This document shows, piece by piece, positions 35,949 to 44,435 of a stretch of DNA of 64,000 nucleotides. Numbering within the stretch: the stretch's first letter is position 1; the number at the start of each line of letters is the position of its first letter. The stretch is from Sphingobacterium thalpophilum (GTDB lineage: Bacteria; Bacteroidota; Bacteroidia; Sphingobacteriales; Sphingobacteriaceae): the NCBI RefSeq assembly GCF_901482695.1, contig NZ_LR590484.1:4526001-4590000 (forward strand), read 5' to 3'. A program made the translations under genes and the position numbers. The notes beneath the pieces were generated by a model. It saw only the letters and a program-made list of their open reading frames with translations, was not told the DNA's origin and did no database searches.

Positions 35949-37382
35949 ATGGGAACGAACAGAAGATCATTTTTAAAATTATCAGGCTTGGCAAGTCTTG
36001 GGCTAGTCAGCGGACACAGGCTGCACGCCCAAGAGACAGCGACAACAGCACTGGAGGAAATTCGTTTACAGTCGAGCAAAAAATATGCGCCGATATTTAA
36101 TATGTCAGGTTATGCCGCACCTCGGATAGATACGGTGCGGGTAGGCTTTATCGGGGTTGGGAACCGCGGATCGGCTGCTGTAGAACGTATTAGCCAGATT
36201 GCTGGTGTAAGCATCAATGGCATATGCGATGTGAGACCACAAAAAGCCAATGAAGCCAGAGGTCGAATCAAGACGCCGGGACATTCAGCCAGAATTTATG
36301 CGGATGGAGCGGATGACTGGAAGAAAATGTGTGAATCCGATCAATTTGATCTGATCTACATTGCCACGCATTGGAAGTTGCATGCCCCGATGGCGATCTA
36401 TGCCATGGAGCACGGAAAGCATGTGGCGCTCGAAATCCCCGCAGCGACTACCGTGGAGGATTGCTGGAATCTGGTCAGAACCTCGGAAAAAACGAAAAAG
36501 CATTGTGTGATGCTGGAAAATTGCTGTTACGACTATTTTGAACTGTTGACGCTCAATCTCGCCAGACAGGGATTTTTTGGGGATATTGTCCATTGTGAAG
36601 GGGCCTATATCCACGATATCATGGACAGCCTGTTCGAAGAAAATAAACGCTATGACTTCTGGCGGCTAAAGGAAAATGCGGCCCGTAACGGAAACCTCTA
36701 TCCCACACATGGGCTGGGGCCCATTTGCCAGATCCTGCGCATCAACAGGGGCAATAAAATGGATTATATGAGTTCCATGTCTTCCAAAGATTTTATGCTT
36801 CATACTAAAGCAAAGGAAATGGCAAAGATCAACAGGCAGCTGGAAGCTTATGTCGGCAAACCTTTTCGCGGAAATATCAACATTTCTAATATTATGACAT
36901 CCAGTGGCAGTACGATGATGCTGCAGCATGACGTCAGTTCACCACGCCCATATTCACGTATTCATTTGGTCAGTGGTACCAAAGCATTTGCGCAAAAGTA
37001 TCCATTACCGGGAAAAATTGCCATTGGACATAACGATTTTCTCGGAGCAGAGGAGATGGCAGCGCTGGAGCGGAAATATGCTCCGGGTATCGTCAACAAG
37101 ATCGGTGAGCTTGCCAAAGCGATCGGTGGGCATGGCGGTATGGACTTTATGATGGACTGGAGATTGATCGACTGTCTTCGAAATGGGCTTCCGATGGATA
37201 TGGACGTCTATGATGCGGCGAGCTGGAGTGTGATCGGCCCTTTGAGTGAATGGTCTGTTGCCAATGGTTCGCAGCCAATCGAAATTCCCGACTTTACCAA
37301 TGGCAACTGGAAAACGAATTCGGTGCACGACATTAATCTGAGTTCCGGGGGCACAACACAAGTATTAAAATCTACTAAATAA
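35949..37382 (+). CDS. Gfo/Idh/MocA-family protein, glycoside hydrolase family 109-like (alpha-N-acetylgalactosaminidase)
   Basis: The 477-residue protein has a twin-arginine signal (NRRSFLKLSG, residues 4-13), a Rossmann motif GVGNRG (69-74), and GNLYPTHGLGPI with His254, a pattern I associate with GH109 enzymes, plus Tyr194 in the NCCYDY segment. GH109 members use a tightly bound NAD+ to cleave alpha-N-acetylgalactosaminides by an oxidation-elimination cycle. The flanking nagA and nagB homologues support release of an N-acetylhexosamine. Some Gfo/Idh/MocA proteins with Tat signals act on other sugars, so substrate is a strong inference rather than proof. Confidence 0.82.
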   Translation: MGTNRRSFLKLSGLASLGLVSGHRLHAQETATTALEEIRLQSSKKYAPIFNMSGYAAPRIDTVRVGFIGVGNRGSAAVERISQIAGVSINGICDVRPQKANEARGRIKTPGHSARIYADGADDWKKMCESDQFDLIYIATHWKLHAPMAIYAMEHGKHVALEIPAATTVEDCWNLVRTSEKTKKHCVMLENCCYDYFELLTLNLARQGFFGDIVHCEGAYIHDIMDSLFEENKRYDFWRLKENAARNGNLYPTHGLGPICQILRINRGNKMDYMSSMSSKDFMLHTKAKEMAKINRQLEAYVGKPFRGNINISNIMTSSGSTMMLQHDVSSPRPYSRIHLVSGTKAFAQKYPLPGKIAIGHNDFLGAEEMAALERKYAPGIVNKIGELAKAIGGHGGMDFMMDWRLIDCLRNGLPMDMDVYDAASWSVIGPLSEWSVANGSQPIEIPDFTNGNWKTNSVHDINLSSGGTTQVLKSTK

Positions 37383-37383
37383 A

Positions 37384-38121
37384 ATGCAAGTGAAGGTACA
37401 AACATTAAAAACACGTAAAGAGTTAGGCCTGTACGCTGGAAATGCCGGCATAGAGGCTATCAAAAAAGCAATTGACAACAACGGCGAAGCAAATATTATT
37501 CTAGCCACTGGACAGAGCCAGTTTGAAACGCTGGCAGTTCTGGTCGGAGCAACAGATGTGGACTGGAGCAAGGTCAGGATGTTTCATCTTGACGAGTACA
37601 TCGGCATTCCGGTGACGCACAAAGCGAGTTTCAGAAAATACCTGACCGAACGCTTTGTGGATCTCGTCGGCCCACTAAAGGAAGTGGTACTCATCGATGG
37701 TGAAGCTGATCCAGAGGCAGAATGTGCGCGTCTGGACAAAAAGATTAAGGCGCATCCCATTGACGTGGCTTTTGTGGGCATTGGCGAAAACGGGCATCTG
37801 GCTTTCAACGATCCGCCGGCGGATTTTGATGTCAGTGATGCCTATCTTGTTGTTAACCTTGATACGCAATGTCGTCAGCAGCAGCTTGGTGAGGGCTGGT
37901 TCACATCGCTTGAAGAGGTCCCGGCTCAAGCCATAAGTATGTCGATCCGGCAGATTATGCGGTCACAAAAAATTATCTGTGCGGTGCCTGACCGGCGTAA
38001 GGCCGAGGCTGTGCACAATTGTTTGGCCGAACCGGTATCCAACCTCCATCCGGCAAGTATACTGCAACAACATGAGGACTGCACATGTTACCTTGATGAG
38101 GAATCAGCTTCTTTACTTTAA
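37384..38121 (+). CDS. nagB: Glucosamine/galactosamine-6-phosphate deaminase-isomerase (NagB family)
   Basis: The 245-residue protein has the NagB layout: phosphate-binding LATGQSQFETL (residues 40-50), FHLDEYIG with Asp70 (catalytic proton donor), and GIGENGHLAFNDP (132-144) with His138. The E. coli Asp-x-His pair is Asn136-x-His138 here, as in other short NagB proteins. It converts the amino-sugar 6-phosphate to a ketose 6-phosphate plus ammonia. Lacking the long E. coli-type C-terminal allosteric lid, it is probably not regulated by GlcNAc6P. In a locus with a GH109 it could instead act on galactosamine-6-phosphate like AgaI. The ATG is one base after the GH109 stop. Confidence 0.88.
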   Translation: MQVKVQTLKTRKELGLYAGNAGIEAIKKAIDNNGEANIILATGQSQFETLAVLVGATDVDWSKVRMFHLDEYIGIPVTHKASFRKYLTERFVDLVGPLKEVVLIDGEADPEAECARLDKKIKAHPIDVAFVGIGENGHLAFNDPPADFDVSDAYLVVNLDTQCRQQQLGEGWFTSLEEVPAQAISMSIRQIMRSQKIICAVPDRRKAEAVHNCLAEPVSNLHPASILQQHEDCTCYLDEESASLL

Positions 38122-38130
38122 CCATAGCTC

Positions 38131-39435
38131 ATGACATCACCTGTATTAGATAAAAAGACTACGCTCGTATCCATTGGTATTATTGGGCTGATGTTCTTCA
38201 TTTTTGGATTTGTCTCCTGGGTAAATGCAATATTGATCCCTTACTTTAAAATCGCTTGCGAGCTGAGTAATTTTGAGTCTTACCTGGTCGCCTTTGCCTT
38301 TTATATCTCGTATCTGGTGATGTCCATGCCGTCGTCCTTTCTGCTAAAGAAGCTGGGCTATAAAAATGGTATTATGGCCGGCTTCTGGATCATGGCCCTT
38401 GGCGCGTTTCTATTTGTCCCTGCTGCCTACGGTCGTACCTATGGTATCTTTTTGCTGGGTCTGTTTACCTTGGGTACCGGTCTTACTGTATTGCAAACTG
38501 TCGCTAACCTCTATATCACCATGATCGGTGAGAAAGAACGGGCGGCGCAACGGATCAGTATCATGGGGATATGTAACAAAGGAGCTGGAATATTGGCTCC
38601 ATTGGTCTTCTCTTACGTGGTATTCAGACCTGAGGACAATACACTGTTCAGTCAATTGCCCGGAATGGATGCGGTAACGCGGGCCAATGCATTGGATGAA
38701 CTCATACAGCGGGTTGTGCTGCCGTATACCATTGTCGGGACGACGCTGTTTCTGATTGGGCTACTGATCAAGGTTTCGATATTGCCAGAATTGGAGCAAC
38801 CTCACGAATCGCATTTACAGCAAGCGCAGTCCAAAAAGGGATTGTTTCAGTTTCCGCATCTTGTGCTTGGTGCTGTGGCAATCTTTTTACATGTCGGTAC
38901 ACAGGTCATCGCAATTGACACGATCATCAATTATGCTGGATCGATGGGGCTATCTCTGCTGGACGCCAAAACCTTGCCATCCTATACCTTGACGGCAACG
39001 ATTGTAGGTTATATCTGCGGTATTGTACTGATTCCGAAGGTCTGCAGTCAGCGGCTGATGCTAAAGATCTGCACAGTCGTTGGTTTAGCGCTGGCTATAT
39101 TGGTCTGTACCACCACAGGCAACATCACACTCTTGGGGCGTAACCTCGACATCTCGATCTGGTTTCTCGCACTGATCGGCCTACCCAATGCGTTGATATG
39201 GGCAGGAATATGGCCGTTGGCGCTGGAGGGTCTCGGTGGCTATGCTAAGCAAGGTGCAGCATTACTGATCATGGGATTGTGCGGAAATGCGGTGCTGCCG
39301 CTGCTATACGGATGGTGGGCAGATACTGCAGATGTCAAGTCAGCCTATTGGATATTAACCCCTTGTTTTTTATACTTGGTATTTTATGCATTTAAAGGTT
39401 GCAAGCTTCGGAAATGGACAAGTAACAACAACTAA
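38131..39435 (+). CDS. FucP/NagP-type MFS sugar:proton symporter
   Basis: The 434-residue protein has about 12 membrane helices and the FucP/GluP-type signature near the N-terminus (FGFVSWVNAILIPYFK, then FESYLVAFAFYISYLVMS). In Bacteroidota and Shewanella such permeases linked to nagAB carry N-acetylglucosamine or related sugars across the inner membrane with protons. It lies between nagB and nagA with gaps of 9 and 3 bases, so it is translationally close to both. It delivers unphosphorylated sugar, so a separate kinase is needed and none is in this operon. Confidence 0.88.
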   Translation: MTSPVLDKKTTLVSIGIIGLMFFIFGFVSWVNAILIPYFKIACELSNFESYLVAFAFYISYLVMSMPSSFLLKKLGYKNGIMAGFWIMALGAFLFVPAAYGRTYGIFLLGLFTLGTGLTVLQTVANLYITMIGEKERAAQRISIMGICNKGAGILAPLVFSYVVFRPEDNTLFSQLPGMDAVTRANALDELIQRVVLPYTIVGTTLFLIGLLIKVSILPELEQPHESHLQQAQSKKGLFQFPHLVLGAVAIFLHVGTQVIAIDTIINYAGSMGLSLLDAKTLPSYTLTATIVGYICGIVLIPKVCSQRLMLKICTVVGLALAILVCTTTGNITLLGRNLDISIWFLALIGLPNALIWAGIWPLALEGLGGYAKQGAALLIMGLCGNAVLPLLYGWWADTADVKSAYWILTPCFLYLVFYAFKGCKLRKWTSNNN

Positions 39436-39438
39436 ACT

Positions 39439-40620
39439 ATGTTAACAATTACAAATGCAAAGATCATAATGCCTGACCATATCCTTGAGCCGGGAGCGGT
39501 ATCGATTGCCGATGGCAGGATCGTCAATATTTCGGATCGTCCTTCTATGAGCCGGGTGTCCGGCGAGCAACTGGATGCAGAGGGCCTCTATCTGGCGCCT
39601 GGCTTTATAGATATTCATGTGCACGGCGGCGGCGGCGCTGATTTTATGGACAGCACCGTCGAGGCCTTCCTGCGGGTTGCAGAGACACATATACAGTATG
39701 GTACTACAGCCATGTTGCCAACAACGTTGACAAGCAGTACGTCTGACTTAATTGCGCTGTTTTCGACTTATGAAGAGGCTATGCGCATCAACGATAGGGG
39801 AGCACGTTTTTTGGGACTTCACCTTGAAGGACCGTATTTTGCCATGAACCAAAGAGGTGCACAGGATCCGCGTTATATCCGCGCTCCTGACCCGCAAGAA
39901 TATGAGCCTATCCTGGCACAGTACCATCAATTGATTGCACGCTGGAGCGCCGCTCCCGAACTGCCTGGAGCACTTGAATTTGGACAGAAAGTGCGCATGT
40001 ATGGAATACTACTGGCACTGGCCCATACCGATGCCATTTATGAGGAAATTCTACCCGCTGTCGATAGTGGATACCGCCTCGCAACACATCTCTATTCGGG
40101 TATGTCTGGAATGACCCGGCGCAATGCTTACCGTTATGCGGGGACTATAGAAAGTTGTCTGCTATTGGATGCCATTGACGTTGAAATTATTGCTGATGGT
40201 GTACATCTGCCGGAGCCATTTCTAAAACTGATTCATAAGGTGAAAGGCACATCGAAGACAATTTTGATAACGGATGCCATGCGGGCGGCAGGAATGCCGG
40301 CCGGCGATAGTATCCTCGGAAGCCTGAAGAACGGCATTGAAGTGATTGTTGAAGATGGCGTGGCTAAGTTGCCTGATCGTTCTTCGTTTGCGGGTAGTGT
40401 GGCTACCGCTGACCGCTTGATCAGAACCATGATAAATCAGGGCGGAGCGAGTTTGGTGGAAGCTGTCCAGATGATGACCGTCAATCCCGCAAGGGTGCTT
40501 GGCCGGGACCATGAAATTGGCTCTATTGCTGTCGGCAAAACAGCTGACTTAGTTTTGTTCGACGAGAATATTCAGATACAATCTGCGTTTGTGTCGGGCG
40601 AAATACGCTATCAACGATGA
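39439..40620 (+). CDS. nagA: N-acetylglucosamine/N-acetylgalactosamine-6-phosphate deacetylase
   Basis: The 393-residue amidohydrolase has the metal-binding GFIDIHVHGGGG (His60, His62), HLEGPYF (metal-ligand Glu near 132), LAHTDA, ATHLYSGMSGM and ITDAMRAAG (catalytic Asp near 279), all matching NagA. It hydrolyses N-acetylhexosamine-6-phosphate to hexosamine-6-phosphate plus acetate, the substrate of NagB. It is the last gene of the operon. Its stop abuts the convergent lacI stop. The GalNAc-specific paralogue AgaA has the same motifs, so sugar specificity cannot be assigned. Confidence 0.93.
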   Translation: MLTITNAKIIMPDHILEPGAVSIADGRIVNISDRPSMSRVSGEQLDAEGLYLAPGFIDIHVHGGGGADFMDSTVEAFLRVAETHIQYGTTAMLPTTLTSSTSDLIALFSTYEEAMRINDRGARFLGLHLEGPYFAMNQRGAQDPRYIRAPDPQEYEPILAQYHQLIARWSAAPELPGALEFGQKVRMYGILLALAHTDAIYEEILPAVDSGYRLATHLYSGMSGMTRRNAYRYAGTIESCLLLDAIDVEIIADGVHLPEPFLKLIHKVKGTSKTILITDAMRAAGMPAGDSILGSLKNGIEVIVEDGVAKLPDRSSFAGSVATADRLIRTMINQGGASLVEAVQMMTVNPARVLGRDHEIGSIAVGKTADLVLFDENIQIQSAFVSGEIRYQR

Positions 40621-41640
40621 TTAAACACGTTTGTGGGCCACCGAATTGCGGATGATCAGCCTGCTGGGAACAACCAGGTCCTGAATCTCGAAATTTTTAT
40701 TTTTGATATGCCGGATCAGTAAGGCACAGGCGCGTTTTCCAATTTCAAAGGCTGGTTCTTCCATCGTTGTCAGGGTAGGCTCGACGACTGTGGCGATGGG
40801 ATCATTGGTAAAACCGATGACTCCAATATCCCGGCCTACTTGTAAGCCATGTTCTTTGATACTGAGTATCGCGCCAACAGCTTTGCGGTCGTTGGCGGCA
40901 AATATGGCGTCAGGCCGCTGTGGTAGTGCCAGCAACTTAGCCGTATCCTCGCTGCCCTGCACCTGCGAAAAACCGGAATGCACAATCAGGCTTTGGTCAA
41001 TGGCGATTTTATATTGTGTCAGGGCCTCCATATATCCGCTGAGCCTCAACTGTGTGAATTTTAGATCTTTTGGTCCTGCGATATGGGCAATACGGGTTGC
41101 TCCCCGCTCAATGAGGAACTCTGTGGCCCTAAATGCACCTTCAAAGTCATCCTGCACGACTTTAGAAGCTTCTATATCGTTGGGTACACGGTCGAAAAAG
41201 ACGATGGGTAATCCTCTGGCCATCAGCTTGTCGAAATGTTCGTTGCTGGAAGAATCGGAAGATATGGATATCAATAGGCCGTCCAGATTGCTGGTAGAAA
41301 GATTCTCCAGCAAACTCTTCTCGCGTGCCATACTGTCATTGGTAACATACAGAATAATATTGTAATCCTGTTCATAAGCTTCTTCCTGAATGCCGGAAAT
41401 GACCATTGAGAAATAATAATTGGTAATAAACGGAATGACTATACCTATGTTTCTGGTGGATCCGGAAGCCAATGCCGACGCATTTTTATTGGGCTTGAAA
41501 TTCAGTTCTTTTGCTAGTGACAACACGCGCTGACGTGTTGCGGGATTGACATCATGTGTGTCCCGGAACGCGCGAGAGACGGTGGAAACCGAGATCCCAA
41601 GCATTTCAGCAATATCTTTGATGCCGATTGGATTTTTCAT
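40621..41640 (-). CDS. LacI-family transcriptional regulator
   Basis: With the start at ATG 41640 the product has 339 residues: an N-terminal LacI helix-turn-helix (IKDIAEMLGISVSTVSRAFR, residues ~5-24), hinge helix (NASALASGSTRNIG), and a periplasmic-binding-protein-like sensor core with FDRVP, DDFEGA and DAIFAANDR motifs. An in-frame ATG 11 codons earlier is less likely because it lengthens the N-terminus before the HTH. It is convergent with nagA and is the obvious regulator of the amino-sugar operon; the ligand may be the sugar or its phosphate. Confidence 0.92.
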   Translation of the reverse strand: MKNPIGIKDIAEMLGISVSTVSRAFRDTHDVNPATRQRVLSLAKELNFKPNKNASALASGSTRNIGIVIPFITNYYFSMVISGIQEEAYEQDYNIILYVTNDSMAREKSLLENLSTSNLDGLLISISSDSSSNEHFDKLMARGLPIVFFDRVPNDIEASKVVQDDFEGAFRATEFLIERGATRIAHIAGPKDLKFTQLRLSGYMEALTQYKIAIDQSLIVHSGFSQVQGSEDTAKLLALPQRPDAIFAANDRKAVGAILSIKEHGLQVGRDIGVIGFTNDPIATVVEPTLTTMEEPAFEIGKRACALLIRHIKNKNFEIQDLVVPSRLIIRNSVAHKRV

Positions 41641-41688
41641 AGATAAGGGCAGATCATAAATAATACAACCCACAATTTACTAAAAATG

Positions 41689-41706
41689 ATTCAAATATTA
41701 TTGAAT
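41689..41706. promoter_or_regulatory. Inverted repeat upstream of lacI-family gene
   Basis: ATTCAA (41689-41694) and TTGAAT (41701-41706) form a perfect 6-bp inverted repeat with a 6-base spacer, about 49 bases upstream of the LacI-family start. An 18-base palindrome of this size is typical for a dimeric regulator, so autoregulation is possible. Confidence 0.35.
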
Positions 41707-41749
41707 AAAATTTAAGATCACCGCGTCATTCAGTTTATGAAAAAAGTAG

Positions 41750-41780
41750 TTGCTTTTGGCAACTATTATAGCTACATTTG
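41750..41780 (+). promoter_or_regulatory. Predicted promoter of the marR-GNAT pair
   Basis: TTG (41750-41752) and TACATTTG (41773-41780) with a 20-base spacer match the Bacteroidota sigma-A consensus. The ATG follows 11 bases later, leaving a very short leader. Confidence 0.6.
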
Positions 41781-41791
41781 AATAAAAATGT

Positions 41792-42214
41792 ATGGAATCA
41801 TATGCAGCGAAAGTACGGCGTTTCAATAGATTTTATGTCGCGCACATTGGTTTGATCAATCAAAACTATTTTGAAAGCGATCTTTCTTTTACAGAAGTAA
41901 GGCTTTTGTATGAGATTGGAGAGCGAGATAATGCCACTGCACAATTTTTAAGCGATAAACTCCATCTTGATAAAGGATATCTGAGCCGGACAATTAAAAG
42001 CTTGATTAAAAAGGATCTATTGCGGAAAGAACAGTCCGAAAATGATGCCCGTACCTATTTTCTGTGTTTGACAGCGGGGGCACAGCGTCTATTAAATGAA
42101 TCGCATCGTAAAGTCGAAAACCAGATCGCGAATATGACGGCTCATCTTAATGCTGATGATAAGGTACTGCTGGTCCAGTGCATGGAAACCATACAGTACC
42201 TGCTTAACAAGTAA
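41792..42214 (+). CDS. MarR-family transcriptional regulator
   Basis: The 140-residue winged-helix protein shows the MarR pattern: LSFTEVRLLYEIGE, then HTH ATAQFLSDKLHLDKGYLSRTIKSLIKKDLL and the wing KEQSENDARTYFLCLT. It probably forms a dimer that represses its own promoter. The next gene, 21 bases on, encodes a GNAT acetyltransferase; in several bacteria MarR and GNAT domains are fused, so this pair may be a split version of the same functional unit. The effector is unknown. Confidence 0.9.
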   Translation: MESYAAKVRRFNRFYVAHIGLINQNYFESDLSFTEVRLLYEIGERDNATAQFLSDKLHLDKGYLSRTIKSLIKKDLLRKEQSENDARTYFLCLTAGAQRLLNESHRKVENQIANMTAHLNADDKVLLVQCMETIQYLLNK

Positions 42215-42235
42215 CCTTTTGTAATATTGTAATAT

Positions 42236-42766
42236 ATGAATACGAGGGAATTTAATGTCCAGCATACCAGCGAGACCGAGTGGGAGGAGATCATTGGTCT
42301 TTTCGACCTGGCCATGCAATTAGATGGCAAGAATGGATATAAGGTATGGAACTATATCGATGAGGATGGGCTCAGGAATGATATCCGCAGTAAGAAGCAA
42401 TATAAAATCGTCCAGCATGGCGACATAGTGTGTCTTTTTTCTATACAGTATGCAGACCCGCATATCTGGAAGGAACGGGAGCAGGGAGATGCGCTTTATT
42501 TGCATCGGATTGTTGTCAATCCAAAATTCAAAGGGCAAAAGCACTTTGAAAAAGTGCTGCGCTGGGCCCGGGAGCATGCACAGGAAAGCGGGTTTAAGTT
42601 TATAAGAATGGATACCTGGGCCGACAATGACAGGATCATCAACTATTATAAATCTTTTGGTTTCGACTTTATCGGCAACCATACAACTGGGAGTGAGGCT
42701 GAACTGCCCATTCAAAACCGAAATTTGAAGGTGGCATTGCTTCAGCTTCCGCTCACGGCTACTTAA
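42236..42766 (+). CDS. GNAT-family N-acetyltransferase
   Basis: The 176-residue protein has the acetyl-CoA-binding region of GNAT enzymes: LHRIVVNPKFKGQKHFEKVLRWAREH, followed by RMDTWADNDRIINYYKSFGF, which supplies the conserved Asn/Tyr positions near the end of the fold. The acceptor is unknown. It follows the MarR gene by 21 bases and is probably in the same transcript. Confidence 0.87.
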   Translation: MNTREFNVQHTSETEWEEIIGLFDLAMQLDGKNGYKVWNYIDEDGLRNDIRSKKQYKIVQHGDIVCLFSIQYADPHIWKEREQGDALYLHRIVVNPKFKGQKHFEKVLRWAREHAQESGFKFIRMDTWADNDRIINYYKSFGFDFIGNHTTGSEAELPIQNRNLKVALLQLPLTAT

Positions 42767-42899
42767 AGTCCATCGGCTGTTGTGCAGCTCAGCAATTCAA
42801 AAATTTGCATAAGTTTTCGAGATGGTATGCCTATTCAGCACTTGGTATCGTACTCAAGAGTTGATGTGTACCAAAGGCCAGATGTAAACAGACTTTATA

Positions 42900-44213
42900 T
42901 TAAGTACAAGCCTGTTTATCCATTCGCGCTCCAGCTTCGAGTGTCGGATAGGCTGGCAATCCCACTGTGAAGATCGAACCTTCATTGGGCGAGCTTTTGA
43001 TGTCTACTACGCCATTATTGCGTTCGATCAGATCTTTGCAGAGAACCAGTCCAAGGCCAGTTCCAGGCTCATCTTTGGTCCCTGCGGATTTCCGCTGCGC
43101 AACATGAAAAAGGAGCGCTGATTTGGATGGAGCGATCCCAACTCCTTCGTCTTGAATGTGGATATGGGTATAAACCTCATCCTTCGTACAATAAATGCTT
43201 ATTTTGCCTGCCGCATAACTGAATTTGACTGCATTACTGATCAGGTTACGAAGAATAATGATGGTATGGTCTCTATTTGCGAGCACGCGTGTTCCGGGCA
43301 TAATGTCGATATTGAAGTGCAACTGCTTGGCCCGTGTCTGGTCAGCGAACAGCTGTACGATATCTTGCACTAATGGCAAAAGCAGGACCGGAACTGCTGC
43401 TGCCGTAATCCCCTTCATGCTGCTGCTACCCCACTGGAGGAAGTCGTCCAGTGCCTGGCTCTGATGGACGACCTGCTGGTGAAGCTGCTGAATATATTTT
43501 ATCGAGGTCTTATTGTTGAGTATTTGATCGCGTAGCATCAGGACCATGGCTTCCAGGCTCGCAAACGGCGTTTTGATATCATGAGCTACTATCGAAAATA
43601 TCTTTTCCTTGTCCCGGTTGATAGATTCCAGCTTGCGCCGCTGTTCTTCTATTTTTTTCATGTTGCTGTAAATGATCTGCAGAAAGAAGTTAACAGCGAT
43701 GACTATAAATGCCAGTGCATTGCTGACATTGAAGATCAAGCGTAGCTTGGATACCTGCTGGTTTAGCGGGAGAATGTCTGGCAAAAGATAGACTGTGGCA
43801 ATAGAGCTTGCCGTAGCCAAAAGGAAAGCGATATGGATGCGCCGGTCGTCGTAGAGCAGCATCGAGGCCACCATTGTACACAACAGGAAATACTCGCCGC
43901 CGTTTTTAAACAAAAGTGCCCCGAGGAGAAAGAAGATAAAATTGCTGATCAAAAGCATCGCCTTGGCGAAATGGTGTTTTCGGTCATATTGCAGAACAAG
44001 TACCGCTATTGAACAGATTGAATTGGAGATATTGATCGCAGCCAGGAGTGTGCGATGTTCAACGATATTCAGCACAAAAAAGCAAATTGTAGGCAATATG
44101 CAGAGTATGGCGATCAGATTGACCATTTGTACTCTTTTGAGTTCGATATAAGACATTCCCGAATGCGTACCGATAAGGGTGAGCATTTTCCAATATGTTC
44201 GCAAATAGTGCAT
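42900..44213 (-). CDS. Membrane sensor histidine kinase
   Basis: The 437-residue protein has about six hydrophobic segments (residues ~31-180), a coiled-coil linker (KKIEEQRRKLESINRDKEK), a HisKA domain with phospho-acceptor His211 in SIVAHDIKTPF, and an HATPase with the N box LISNAVKFSY, DEGVGI and GTGLGLVLCKDL. There is no extracellular sensor domain, so it may detect a membrane or intramembrane signal. It has no adjacent response regulator. A few start codons are possible; the ATG at 44213 keeps the family-typical N-terminus. Confidence 0.92.
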   Translation of the reverse strand: MHYLRTYWKMLTLIGTHSGMSYIELKRVQMVNLIAILCILPTICFFVLNIVEHRTLLAAINISNSICSIAVLVLQYDRKHHFAKAMLLISNFIFFLLGALLFKNGGEYFLLCTMVASMLLYDDRRIHIAFLLATASSIATVYLLPDILPLNQQVSKLRLIFNVSNALAFIVIAVNFFLQIIYSNMKKIEEQRRKLESINRDKEKIFSIVAHDIKTPFASLEAMVLMLRDQILNNKTSIKYIQQLHQQVVHQSQALDDFLQWGSSSMKGITAAAVPVLLLPLVQDIVQLFADQTRAKQLHFNIDIMPGTRVLANRDHTIIILRNLISNAVKFSYAAGKISIYCTKDEVYTHIHIQDEGVGIAPSKSALLFHVAQRKSAGTKDEPGTGLGLVLCKDLIERNNGVVDIKSSPNEGSIFTVGLPAYPTLEAGARMDKQACT

Positions 44214-44372
44214 ATGGCTATTGGCTGAGCTGTTAATAAATATGAAATGGCTAAATTAACTATAAATAGGGAGTATAATGTAGCGTTTGGCGAAAATATT
44301 GTTCGTAATTTATTTAACAACTATAGCTCAAGGTGCGCTAAGCTACTACGGCCGATGCCCGCTGAGGAGCCG

Positions 44373-44429
44373 AAGAAAACCTCCACTATTGCTGTTGCAG
44401 TAGTCCGGAGCGGAGCTGGAGGTTTTCTT
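44373..44429 (-). terminator. Hairpin downstream of nitrilase gene
   Basis: AAGAAAACCTCCA (44373-44385) and TGGAGGTTTTCTT (44417-44429) form a perfect 13-bp inverted repeat with a 31-base loop, starting seven bases after the nitrilase stop. The stem contains the A/T runs instead of a trailing U-tract, so termination is likely but not certain. Confidence 0.55.
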
Positions 44430-44435
44430 TGGAGA

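Noticed and set aside
40703..41365. Antisense open frame of 220 codons across the LacI-family gene
   Set aside because: Low-complexity serine/arginine-rich composition and full overlap with a clear LacI protein mark it as a shadow.
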